Below are positions 1-7,122 of a stretch of 64,000 bases of DNA, piece after piece. Within the stretch, counting starts at the first letter, position 1. The number at the start of each line of letters is the position of its first letter. The notes under the pieces are model-generated. The model saw only the letters and a list, made by a program, of their open reading frames with translations, did no database searches and was not told where the DNA came from. Origin of the DNA: Colimorpha sp045222795 (GTDB taxonomy: Bacteria > Bacteroidota > Bacteroidia > Bacteroidales > P3). Where the stretch lies: NCBI GenBank assembly GCA_045222795.1, contig JBGUZF010000060.1:22752-86751 (forward strand), written 5' to 3'. Made by a program: the position numbers and the translations under genes.

Positions 1-906
1 AACCGCATCGTATACGACGGCGGCGGGCAGGACCTGATACTGCTGGCTGAGGCGCTGCACGAGAAGAAGTATGCCGAAATTGCCGACCAGGTGCGCCAAA
101 GCGGAGCCCGGATGGTGTTGCTTGCCGGGCCGAGCAGTTCGGGCAAGACCACGTCGTGCCGCCGACTGAGCGTGCAGCTGGCCGTGTTGGGCTATGACGT
201 CAACCAGATGTCACTCGACGACTACTTCCTCGGTCGCGACCGCACTCCCAAACAAGCCAACGGCGAATACGACTTCGAGTGCGTCGAAGCCCTCGACATA
301 CCGTTGCTCAACGAGCACCTCAACGCCCTGTTCCGCGGCGAGGAGGTGAAGATACCGACCTACGACTTCGTCAAGGGAGAGCCTTACTACAGCGGCAAGA
401 CGCTGAAGCTTGGCCCCCGCAGCATATTGGTGGTAGAGGGCATCCACGCCCTGAATCCTAAGCTGACGGCCGAAATCGACGAAAGCCTGAAATTCAAGGT
501 TTATGTCAGTGCCCTGACGCAGCTTTCCGTCGATGACCAAAACATCATCCACGGCACCGACAACCGCCTGGTGCGCCGCTTGGTAAGAGACAACAACTTC
601 CGCGGCTGGAACGCCTACGAGACCCTGCGCCGCTGGCCCGATGTGGTGCGCGGCGAACGCAAGCATATCTTCCCCTACCAGGAGAACGCCAACGTAATGT
701 TCAACTCGGCCCTGCTCTACGAGCTAGGCGTGCTGAAACGCTATGCCGAACCGCTGCTAAAGCAGGTGCCTGAGGACTGCGAAGAATACTCCAGCGCCCG
801 CCAACTGCTGAACTTCTCGGAGCTGATACTGCCGATAGACGACAAGTTCATACCCTACAACAGCATCATGCGCGAGTTCCTGGGAGGCAGCGCGTTTGCG
901 TATTAA
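1..906 (+). CDS. Nucleoside (uridine) kinase, 3' part
   Basis: The reading frame is already open at base 1, so the 5' part lies outside the window and 301 codons are visible. The P-loop GPSSSGKTT is encoded from about base 127. It is followed by a DDYF motif and a YDFVKGEPYYSG stretch typical of the uridine kinase/phosphoribulokinase family. In Bacteroidota this kinase domain usually forms the C-terminal half of a protein of about 550 aa whose N-terminal half resembles the TGS/editing domains of threonyl-tRNA synthetase, and the residues before the P-loop fit that type. The expected reaction is phosphorylation of a nucleoside such as uridine in pyrimidine salvage; the substrate is inferred. 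A GTG at base 91 could be mistaken for a start, but the open frame upstream argues against it. A decamer repeat element follows the stop codon. Confidence 0.85.
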   Translation, partial: NRIVYDGGGQDLILLAEALHEKKYAEIADQVRQSGARMVLLAGPSSSGKTTSCRRLSVQLAVLGYDVNQMSLDDYFLGRDRTPKQANGEYDFECVEALDIPLLNEHLNALFRGEEVKIPTYDFVKGEPYYSGKTLKLGPRSILVVEGIHALNPKLTAEIDESLKFKVYVSALTQLSVDDQNIIHGTDNRLVRRLVRDNNFRGWNAYETLRRWPDVVRGERKHIFPYQENANVMFNSALLYELGVLKRYAEPLLKQVPEDCEEYSSARQLLNFSELILPIDDKFIPYNSIMREFLGGSAFAY

Positions 907-913
907 ATAATTA

Positions 914-1044
914 TAGGAGTTAAGGGAAGTTAAGAGAAGTTAAGAGGAGTTAAAGACAATTGTAACATTGCCAACAAAAGGTATTGTCCCTTAACTTCCC
1001 TGCGAGCAAAGCGAGCTAACTCCCCTTAAATTCTTTAACTCCCC
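914..1044. repeat. Inverted decamer-array element without a gene
   Basis: The 128-base gap between the kinase and aroK is almost entirely this element. The left arm (914-953) holds four decamers of the type GGAGTTAAGG/GAAGTTAAGA. A spacer of about 25 bases follows. The right arm (980-1044) is inverted: CTTAACTTCC, TTAACTCCCC and related units, with a short GCGAGC-rich insert near 1002-1016. The 19-mer at 980-998 recurs exactly at 3678-3696 beside the four-helix-bundle gene. The two arms could fold into a long imperfect stem between these convergent genes and so might also stop transcription. It encodes no protein. Confidence 0.75.
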
Positions 1045-1523
1045 AAGAGAAGAGAATTAGGATTTACTCCATCCAAGACTATGGGAGCCTTCTGGTAGAA
1101 GGGCTCCCTTTCTTTTAATTGTGCTTCTATCTCGGAGCGGAGAGCCTCCTCGGGGAGGCCGTGCAGCTTGGGTCGTGGGTTGCGGCTGCGGAGGGCGCGG
1201 GCCACGAGGTCGTCGACGCTCATGCGCAGGTAGATGGCGGTACCGTGGGCGAGGATGAAATCCATATTGCCGCTATGGCATGGGGTGCCGCCGCCGCAGG
1301 AGACGACAACATTGTCGAGGTCGGCGGTGGAGTGCAGCATCTGGGTCTCGAGACGGCGGAACGCCTCTTCGCCGAAGGCCTCGAAGAAGCGCGGCACGGT
1401 GTAGTGGTAGCGCTCCTCGAAAGCGCGGTCGAGGTCGAGGAAGTCGAGTCCTTTCTCGGCCGCCAGCTTCCGCCCGAAGGTGGTCTTGCCGCAATACATA
1501 TATCCCACGAGGTAGTATTTCAT
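1035..1523 (-). CDS. aroK: Shikimate kinase
   Basis: A cytoplasmic enzyme that phosphorylates shikimate at the 3-hydroxyl with ATP in the chorismate pathway. The 162-aa product has the normal size. It shows Walker A GYMYCGKTT at residues 7-15, the acidic pair in DLDR near residues 30-33, the shikimate-binding SCGGG at 75-79 and a lid region with RNPRPKL at 114-120. It lies 23 bases downstream of recN on the same strand and may be co-transcribed. Another shikimate-pathway gene, aroQ, lies at 23.4 kb rather than beside it. The C-terminus runs into the decamer repeat element, whose right arm covers the stop codon. Confidence 0.95.
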   Translation of the reverse strand: MKYYLVGYMYCGKTTFGRKLAAEKGLDFLDLDRAFEERYHYTVPRFFEAFGEEAFRRLETQMLHSTADLDNVVVSCGGGTPCHSGNMDFILAHGTAIYLRMSVDDLVARALRSRNPRPKLHGLPEEALRSEIEAQLKEREPFYQKAPIVLDGVNPNSLLLGS

Positions 1524-1526
1524 CTT

Positions 1527-1556
1527 AGTAGTTAAGTAGACAGTAGTTAAGACATT
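1527..1556. repeat. Short GTTAAG-type repeat over the recN stop
   Basis: Between aroK and recN the plus strand reads AGTAGTTAAG, then a related AGTAGTTAAG copy about 14 bases on. This is the same GTTAAG word as in the elements at 914-1044 and 3213-3735. The repeat supplies the recN stop codon. Too short to call an element on its own. Confidence 0.45.
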
Positions 1557-3202
1557 AGTTCCCTAGCAGTCTGCAATGCAGCGGGGGTCGGGGGGTCGGA
1601 GGAGAGCATGGTGGCGACTTCGGTGACGCGCTCCTTGGGGGGGAGCTCACGGATGAGCGACACGGTGCGGTCGGCGGCGGTCTCCTTGTAGACCTTGAGG
1701 TGCTGGGTGGCACGGGCGGCAATCTGCGGCAGGTGGGTGATGGCCACCACCTGCATACGCTCGGCCATGCGGCACATGATGCGGCCCACGGCGACGCTTA
1801 TGTCGCCACTGACGCCGGTGTCTATCTCGTCGAAGATGACGGTAGGCAACAGGGTGCGCGTGGTGAGCATGCTCTTGACAGCCAGCATGAGGCGCGACAG
1901 TTCACCGCCGGAGGCCACCTTGGCGAGGTCGCGCAGGTCGCTGCCGCGGTTGGCGTTGAAGAGGAAACTCACGGCGTCATGCCCCATAGGGCCGTAGGTG
2001 GGCAGGGGCGAGAGCTCGACGCTGAAGCGCGCCTCGGGCATGCCGAGGTCGTGGAGCGTGGGCAGTATGTTCTTGGCGAGGTCGGCGCCGGCCTTGCGGC
2101 GGCTGGCGGTGAGTGCGTCGGCGGCAGTCTGCAACTTGGCGAAAGCCACGTCGACCTGCTCCATGAGGTCGTTGATGCGGAGGTCAAGGGTGGAGATGGA
2201 CTGCAGACGGGAGTCGAAGTCGTCGCGGATGGCTATGAGGGCCTCGACACTGTCGACGCCATGCTTCTTCTGCAGACGGTAGAGGAGCGCCAGGCGGTCG
2301 TCGACCTGCTGCTGCCGCTCGGGACTGTAGGTGATGCCGTCGGCCACGGACTGCAGCTCGGAGTTGATGTCGTCGAGCTCGATGAGCGACGAGTCGAGAC
2401 GTGCGAGGAGGCTCTCTGCATCGGGGTGGTAGGCTGCGATATGGCTGAGGGCCGTCTTGGCCTGCCGCAGACGGGCGAGGACCGACTGGTCGCTGTCGTC
2501 GTCAACGGCGCGGGAGGCTGTGGCCAGTCCTTCGCGGACAGCCTCGGCATGGGCCAGGAGCTGCGACTCCTGCTCGAGGGCTTCCTGCTCGTCGGCCATG
2601 AGGGCTGCGGCGGCGAGCTCGTCGAACTGGAACTGCAGGTAGTCCTGGTCGCGGCGGTTCTGGGCCTCGGCGGCGGTCAGTTCCTCGAGTTGGCGCTTGA
2701 GGGAGGTGTATTCTGCGTAGGCGGACCGGTAAGTGTTTATTGTTGAGTGTTTAGTGCTTAGTGTATCGAGGAGGTTGAGGCGGAAGGTGCTGTCGGCGAG
2801 GGTGAGGGTCTGGTGCTGCGAGTGGATGTCGATGATGCGGCTGCCGAGGGTTTTGAGGAAGGGCAGCTGCACGGGGGTGTCGTTGACGAAGGCACGGCTC
2901 TTGCCGGCGGGCGTTATCTCGCGGCGGATGATGAGGCGGTCGTCGTAGTCGACGTCGGCCTCGGCGAAGAGGCTCTCGAGCTGCAGCCCTGCTATGTCGA
3001 ACTGCGCCTCGACGACGCACTTGCGCTCCTTGTCGGCGAGCACGGCGCTGTCTGCCCGCTGACCCAGCAGCAGACTGAGGGCCCCGAGCATGATGCTCTT
3101 GCCGGCGCCCGTCTCGCCTGTGATAGCCACAAAACCGGAGCCGAAGTGAATGTCGGACTCGCAAATCAGGGCGTAGTTTTCTATGTGTAATGTAATCAGC
3201 AT
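1547..3202 (-). CDS. recN: DNA repair protein RecN
   Basis: An SMC-like ATPase acting in double-strand-break repair with the RecA pathway. The 551-aa length is normal. The N-terminal ATPase half shows GETGAGKS at residues 29-36. A long coiled-coil region fills the middle, and the C-terminal half carries a Walker B DEID at about 458-461 followed by a THLPQIAA segment. A repeat of AGTGTTTAGTGC type (2731-2765) runs in frame through the variable segment at residues 146-157 (STKHSTINTY); it does not break the frame and lies outside the catalytic motifs. Confidence 0.95.
   Translation of the reverse strand: MLITLHIENYALICESDIHFGSGFVAITGETGAGKSIMLGALSLLLGQRADSAVLADKERKCVVEAQFDIAGLQLESLFAEADVDYDDRLIIRREITPAGKSRAFVNDTPVQLPFLKTLGSRIIDIHSQHQTLTLADSTFRLNLLDTLSTKHSTINTYRSAYAEYTSLKRQLEELTAAEAQNRRDQDYLQFQFDELAAAALMADEQEALEQESQLLAHAEAVREGLATASRAVDDDSDQSVLARLRQAKTALSHIAAYHPDAESLLARLDSSLIELDDINSELQSVADGITYSPERQQQVDDRLALLYRLQKKHGVDSVEALIAIRDDFDSRLQSISTLDLRINDLMEQVDVAFAKLQTAADALTASRRKAGADLAKNILPTLHDLGMPEARFSVELSPLPTYGPMGHDAVSFLFNANRGSDLRDLAKVASGGELSRLMLAVKSMLTTRTLLPTVIFDEIDTGVSGDISVAVGRIMCRMAERMQVVAITHLPQIAARATQHLKVYKETAADRTVSLIRELPPKERVTEVATMLSSDPPTPAALQTARELMS
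2731..2765. repeat. AGTGTTTAGTG-type repeat inside recN
   Basis: The plus strand reads approximately TAAGTGTTTATTG, TTGAGTGTTTAGTG and CTTAGTGTATC, an imperfect 10-nt periodic repeat that is much more AT-rich than the surrounding recN sequence. The same words recur between the TPR gene and sprA at 7083-7121. In recN it is translated in frame. Confidence 0.6.
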
Positions 3203-3212
3203 AATTCTTATA

Positions 3213-3262
3213 TTTAGGGAAGTTAAGGGAAGTTAAAGGGAAGTTAGGGGAAGTTAAAGGAC
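3213..3262. repeat. Left decamer array beside the four-helix-bundle gene
   Basis: Four or more units of GGGAAGTTAA type with a 10-11 nt period, ending in GAAGTTAAAGGACAAAT. The array is inverted relative to the one at 3678-3733, so the two bracket the gene at 3285-3659. It occupies the space upstream of recN. Confidence 0.75.
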
Positions 3263-3284
3263 AAATGTTTTTATTGCGGCATTA

Positions 3285-3659
3285 TTAATCATTCCATTGT
3301 TTTCGCTGCACTATTGCAGTTGCATATGAATTGATGAATTTACTGGTTATCTCTATTTCATTGAGTAATGTGGTGGCTTCGTCCTGATTGATATATCCTA
3401 TGTCAGACGAAAGAATAATATAGCATCTACACTCCTCCAAGCTTGCCTGTGCGTAGTTAAAGAATCGTAACTTGTCGTCCTTTCCTACTCGCTTATATCC
3501 TTCAGCAATATTTGCTCCGATAGAAACTGATGCCCTTCGGAATTGTGAGACCAATCCATACCGCTCATCATCAGGATATCCTTTAGTCAACTTATATACA
3601 TGAAGGATAAACACCCTTGCTTTTTGCCATGCTATTAATTCTTCAAACGTGTTTATCAT
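3285..3659 (-). CDS. Four-helix-bundle protein (23S rRNA IVP / Avd family)
   Basis: A 124-aa protein with the family signature: an N-terminal FEELIAWQKA segment, a central RRASVSIGANIAEGYKR motif and a FFNYAQASLEECR segment. Members of this family (23S rRNA intervening-sequence proteins, relatives of Avd from diversity-generating retroelements) form small helical oligomers; their cellular role is generally unknown. The gene is strikingly AT-rich compared with recN and sufS, which suggests transfer. It is framed by inverted arrays of GTTAAG decamers (3213-3262 and 3678-3733). No rRNA or reverse transcriptase is nearby, so neither of the better-known contexts applies. Confidence 0.85.
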   Translation of the reverse strand: MINTFEELIAWQKARVFILHVYKLTKGYPDDERYGLVSQFRRASVSIGANIAEGYKRVGKDDKLRFFNYAQASLEECRCYIILSSDIGYINQDEATTLLNEIEITSKFINSYATAIVQRKQWND

Positions 3660-3677
3660 TTTTTTTTGATTATTTGC

Positions 3678-3733
3678 GGTATTGTCCCTTAACTTCTTTT
3701 AACTCCCCTTAACTTCTCTTAACTCCCCATTAA
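3678..3733. repeat. Right decamer array beside the four-helix-bundle gene
   Basis: Begins with GGTATTGTCCCTTAACTTC (3678-3696), identical to 980-998, and continues with 10-nt units CTTAACTTCT, TTTAACTCCC, CTTAACTTCT and CTTAACTCCC. The last unit supplies the sufS stop codon on the minus strand. Inverted partner of the array at 3213-3262. Confidence 0.75.
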
Positions 3734-4935
3734 ACAAGCATCGGCAACACCCTCTCCAATGCGGCAATAAACGTATCCACTTCCTCTTTCGTGTTATAGA
3801 CGGCGAAGGAGGCGCGGACGGTGCCGGGGATACCGTAGCGGTCCATGACGGGCTGGGTGCAGTGGTGGCCGGTGCGGACGGCGATGCCTAGCTGGTCGAG
3901 GAGGGTGCCCACGTCGTAGGGATGTGCGTCGCCAACGAGGAACGAGAGCACGGAGGTCTTGTCAGGAGCCGTGCCGAAGAGGCGTATACCGGGCAGAGTC
4001 ATGATACGCTCGGTGGCATACCGCAGCAGGTCAGCCTCATGGGCTGCGATGTTGGCGATACCCACGCCCTGCATGAACTCGATGGCGCGTCCGAGACCTA
4101 TGACGTCGCCCACGGAGGGCGTGCCGGCCTCGAAACGGAAGGGCAGCTCGTTGTAGGTGGTATGTTCGAAGGTGACGGTCTCTATCATCTCTCCCCCTCC
4201 CTGGTACGGCGGTATGTCGCCGAGGATCTCCTCGCGACCGTAGAGGACGCCGACACCCATGGGGGCGTACATCTTGTGGCCCGACAGGCAGTAGAAGTCG
4301 CAGCCGAGGGCCTGCACATCGACGGCGATATGCGACACCGCCTGGGCACCGTCGACAAGCACCGGCACGCCGTGGGCGTGGGCGATGTCGACAATCTGAC
4401 GTATGGGGTTCACTGTGCCGAGGGTATTGGAGACATGTGTCACCGCCACGATGCGGGTGCGCGGCGTGAAGAGACGCTCGTAGGCCTCTAGGTCGAGGAC
4501 ACCCTCGTCGCTGAATGGTATGGGTCGCAGGGTGGCGCCAGCCAGCTGCCATGGCACTATGTTGCTGTGGTGCTCCATGCCGGAGACTATCACCTCGTCG
4601 CCAGGCTTGATGTATTTCTTGCCGAAGGAGGCAGCCACGAGGTTGATGCTCTCGGTGGTGCCGCGGGTGAAGACAATCTCATGGTGGTGGCGTGCGCCGA
4701 GGAACTGCTGCACCTGACGGCGCACGGCCTCATAGCGTTCGGTGGCCTCGGCGGCCAGGTGGTGTGCGCCGCGGTGTATGTTGGCGTTGAGGTGCAGGTA
4801 GTAGTCGCTCAAGGCATCGACCACCGACAGCGGCTTCTGCGTGGTGGCGGCATTGTCGAGGTATACCAGGCGGTGACCGTGGACCTCGGTGTCCAATATC
4901 GGGAATTGGGTGCGGATATCGTTGACGTTAATCAT
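3730..4935 (-). CDS. sufS: Cysteine desulfurase SufS
   Basis: A PLP enzyme that takes sulfur from cysteine for Fe-S cluster assembly. The 401-aa protein, starting at MINVNDIR, has the PLP lysine in LSGHKMYAP (K221) and the catalytic cysteine in RTGHHCTQPV (C359), with the C-terminal RASFAVYNT segment of the SufS/CsdA group. The frame stays open upstream to 5136, but that stretch overlaps the DedA gene and reads as unrelated arginine-rich sequence; the ATG at 4935 overlaps the DedA stop codon by four bases (ATGA), which supports translational coupling. No sufBCD genes are next to it in this window. Confidence 0.93.
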   Translation of the reverse strand: MINVNDIRTQFPILDTEVHGHRLVYLDNAATTQKPLSVVDALSDYYLHLNANIHRGAHHLAAEATERYEAVRRQVQQFLGARHHHEIVFTRGTTESINLVAASFGKKYIKPGDEVIVSGMEHHSNIVPWQLAGATLRPIPFSDEGVLDLEAYERLFTPRTRIVAVTHVSNTLGTVNPIRQIVDIAHAHGVPVLVDGAQAVSHIAVDVQALGCDFYCLSGHKMYAPMGVGVLYGREEILGDIPPYQGGGEMIETVTFEHTTYNELPFRFEAGTPSVGDVIGLGRAIEFMQGVGIANIAAHEADLLRYATERIMTLPGIRLFGTAPDKTSVLSFLVGDAHPYDVGTLLDQLGIAVRTGHHCTQPVMDRYGIPGTVRASFAVYNTKEEVDTFIAALERVLPMLV

Positions 4936-5672
4936 TTCTTGCGTTTCTTGATGAAATAGCGGATGACGAAGATAGCCACGACGAGGACGACGATGCCGAT
5001 GATGGCGATGCTTATCTCGTGGCTGTACTGCTCGACGACCGAGATGTCGCCAGCCTTGTGGGCCAGGTAGCCCAGCAGGGCGAGGACGAAGTTCCACGCC
5101 GCAGCACCGAGGGTGGTGAAGAACATAAAGGCCCAAATGTTCATCTTCGAGAGACCTGCAGGGATGGAGATGAGCTGGCGGATGACGGGGATGAAGCGGC
5201 CCACGAGGGTGGAGACGTTGCCGTGGTCGTTGAAGTAGGTCTCGGCACGCTCTATTTTTTCCTTGGAGAGCTGCAGCATGTGGCCCAACTTACTGTTGGC
5301 GAAGGCGTAGATGATGGGGCGGCCGAGCCAACGCGAGAGGTAGTAGTTGATGAGGGCTCCCAGCAGGGCGCCGAGGGTGCCGAAGAGTACCACAAGCCAC
5401 CAGTTCATGCCGCTCTGGCTGTTGTCGTCAAGAGCCACATACACTGCCGGCGGTATCACCACCTCGGAGGGGAACGGTATGAAGGAACTCTCGAGGGTCA
5501 TAAGGCCGCCCACGGCGTAGTAGTTCATGTGCTCGTCGTACCAGTGGAGCACACTGGCCACCCAGCCGGTGCGTGTTGTGTCGACCGACTCGGCAATATG
5601 TGTCTGTGCCGCCAAGGGGCGTGTCAGGGCCATGACGGCTATCAGGAGGAGCAAGAATACTTTTCTATTCAT
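4932..5672 (-). CDS. DedA family inner-membrane protein
   Basis: A 246-aa membrane protein of the DedA/SNARE-associated (VTT domain) family, whose members are linked to lipid scrambling or flipping and envelope homeostasis. A signal-like hydrophobic start (MNRKVFLLLLIAVMAL, ending near AAQ) precedes the family core: FIPFPSEVVIPPAV, a GALINYYLSRWLGRP segment and GRFIPVIRQLISIPAG with the conserved arginines, then two C-terminal membrane helices and a lysine-rich tail. The start at 5672 overlaps the upstream TPR gene by 8 bases; an upstream alternative at 5729 would lie inside that gene. The stop overlaps the sufS start. Confidence 0.88.
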   Translation of the reverse strand: MNRKVFLLLLIAVMALTRPLAAQTHIAESVDTTRTGWVASVLHWYDEHMNYYAVGGLMTLESSFIPFPSEVVIPPAVYVALDDNSQSGMNWWLVVLFGTLGALLGALINYYLSRWLGRPIIYAFANSKLGHMLQLSKEKIERAETYFNDHGNVSTLVGRFIPVIRQLISIPAGLSKMNIWAFMFFTTLGAAAWNFVLALLGYLAHKAGDISVVEQYSHEISIAIIGIVVLVVAIFVIRYFIKKRKK

Positions 5673-7083
5673 TGTTTTCGGGTGTTTTGAATTCGTCGTC
5701 GGAACGCATCTCGGGCAACAGCGGCGCAAGGCGCGGGTTCTCCCAGATGGCAGGGCACATCTCGCGCAGCATCACGGGGTGCACGTCGGGCAGGGCGTGG
5801 CGCAACTTGTTGTAGCGGTTGGTGTAGAAGCAGGCCGCCGCGAGGTAGGTGCTGTAGAATATGTCGTGGGGATAGATCTGGAGCGACTCCTCGGCAAAGT
5901 CTATCAAGGTGTCGTAGAACTCGCGGTTGAAGAGGAAGACAGTGTAGTAGCGGCAGTGGGCCTCGGTGCAGCGGGGCGAGACGATGCAGCGGTCGAAATA
6001 GTCGTTGGCCATATCGATGTTGCCGCGACTGTCGTAGATCATGGCGGCGCAGCAGAGGGCGTCGGGGTTCTCGGCGTCGACAGCCAGGGCTTTCTTGACG
6101 TAGGAGAGGGCCATGGTGAGGTCTCCTATATGCATGCAGCACATGGCAAGACCCGCCAAAGCATAGGCGTCGCCCTCGTTCTCGACGACAGCCTTCTTGT
6201 AGTATAGCATTGCCGTCTCGAAGTTCTCCTGACGGACGAAGAGGTCGCCCAAGGCGCGGTAGACCTCGGCACGGTCGCCGGCGACATCGAGGAAGCGTAT
6301 GAGCGTGGTGGCAGCGTCGCCTGCATGGCCGCCCTCCTCCTGAGCCCGCGAGAGCTCAAGGTAAGCCATAGAGTAGTTCTTGTCGATGGCTATGGCATAC
6401 TCAACAGCATCGATAGCGCGGTCGTACATACCCAAGTCGCGGTAGGCGCAACCCAGGCAATACCAGCCTTCCTTGCTGTAAGGGTGACTCTCGACGTAGA
6501 GCTTGAAGAACTGCACTGCCTCGTCGCAGATGCCTGCCTGCTGACAGGTGTCGAGGTAGTTGTAGAATGTCTGCACGTCGTAGCTGTCGGTGCCGAAGGC
6601 CTTCATGTAGTACTGAATGGCCTCGTTGTAGTCGTGCAACTTATAGTATTCCTCGGCGATATTGGCATATATGCGGCCCAGCTGCCACCCATCGGTAGCG
6701 GCCTGGAGGAAATAGTCTATGGCCTTCTCGCTCTGCTCCATCTCGCCGTAGAGGACACCGAGGGAATAGGCGATGTCAGTGTTGTCGGGTTCCTGCTCCT
6801 CGAGGCGGAGCAGTATCTCAAGGGCACGGTCGAACTCGCGGTTGGCGATGTACCAATGGGCGCGGCGTATCTTAATCTCGGTGCTCTCGGGGTAGAGCTG
6901 CTCGGCATAGACCAATGCCGTGAGAAGCGGCTCCTTGTCCTGCACCTCGAGGTAGTAGTCGATAATCATCTCAAGCTCGTCGACGTCGAAGAACTGGTTC
7001 TCGCCGTTGAGAACGGTCTTCTCGAAGTCGAGCACAAGCTGTCGCACCTCGTCGTCGAAATCTGTAAAGCGGTCGTTATTCAT
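5665..7083 (-). CDS. Tetratricopeptide repeat protein
   Basis: A 472-aa, acidic, soluble-looking protein with no signal peptide. At least eight 34-residue TPR units are visible from about residue 70 onward, for example in segments with LGCAYRDLGMYDRAIDA and YRALGDLFVRQENFETA. TPR proteins are protein-interaction scaffolds and the partner cannot be read from the sequence. It lies just downstream of sprA on the same strand, separated by a 40-base repeat, and overlaps the DedA start. In Bacteroidota TPR proteins of this kind are often near envelope genes, but a direct T9SS role is only a guess. Confidence 0.85.
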   Translation of the reverse strand: MNNDRFTDFDDEVRQLVLDFEKTVLNGENQFFDVDELEMIIDYYLEVQDKEPLLTALVYAEQLYPESTEIKIRRAHWYIANREFDRALEILLRLEEQEPDNTDIAYSLGVLYGEMEQSEKAIDYFLQAATDGWQLGRIYANIAEEYYKLHDYNEAIQYYMKAFGTDSYDVQTFYNYLDTCQQAGICDEAVQFFKLYVESHPYSKEGWYCLGCAYRDLGMYDRAIDAVEYAIAIDKNYSMAYLELSRAQEEGGHAGDAATTLIRFLDVAGDRAEVYRALGDLFVRQENFETAMLYYKKAVVENEGDAYALAGLAMCCMHIGDLTMALSYVKKALAVDAENPDALCCAAMIYDSRGNIDMANDYFDRCIVSPRCTEAHCRYYTVFLFNREFYDTLIDFAEESLQIYPHDIFYSTYLAAACFYTNRYNKLRHALPDVHPVMLREMCPAIWENPRLAPLLPEMRSDDEFKTPENNE

Positions 7084-7121
7084 CTAGTGTTTAGTGCTCA
7101 GTATTCAGTGTTTAGTGTTCA
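7083..7121. repeat. AGTGTTTAGTG-type repeat between the TPR gene and sprA
   Basis: Imperfect 10-nt units TAGTGTTTAG, TGCTCAGTAT, TCAGTGTTTA and GTGTTCAGTT fill the whole space between the sprA stop and the TPR start. The same words occur inside recN at 2731-2765. Confidence 0.6.
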
Positions 7122-7122
7122 G

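Noticed and set aside
1700..2746. A 348-codon open frame antisense to recN
   Set aside because: RecN motifs on the minus strand are unambiguous; the antisense product is a low-complexity Gly/Val/Glu sequence typical of a shadow.
3285..3659. Diversity-generating retroelement because of similarity to Avd
   Set aside because: No reverse transcriptase, template repeat or variable repeat could be found in the surrounding sequence.
4936..5136. N-terminal extension of SufS by 67 residues
   Set aside because: The extension is arginine/histidine-rich, overlaps the DedA gene and has no counterpart in SufS. The ATG at 4935 overlaps the DedA stop and matches the family start.
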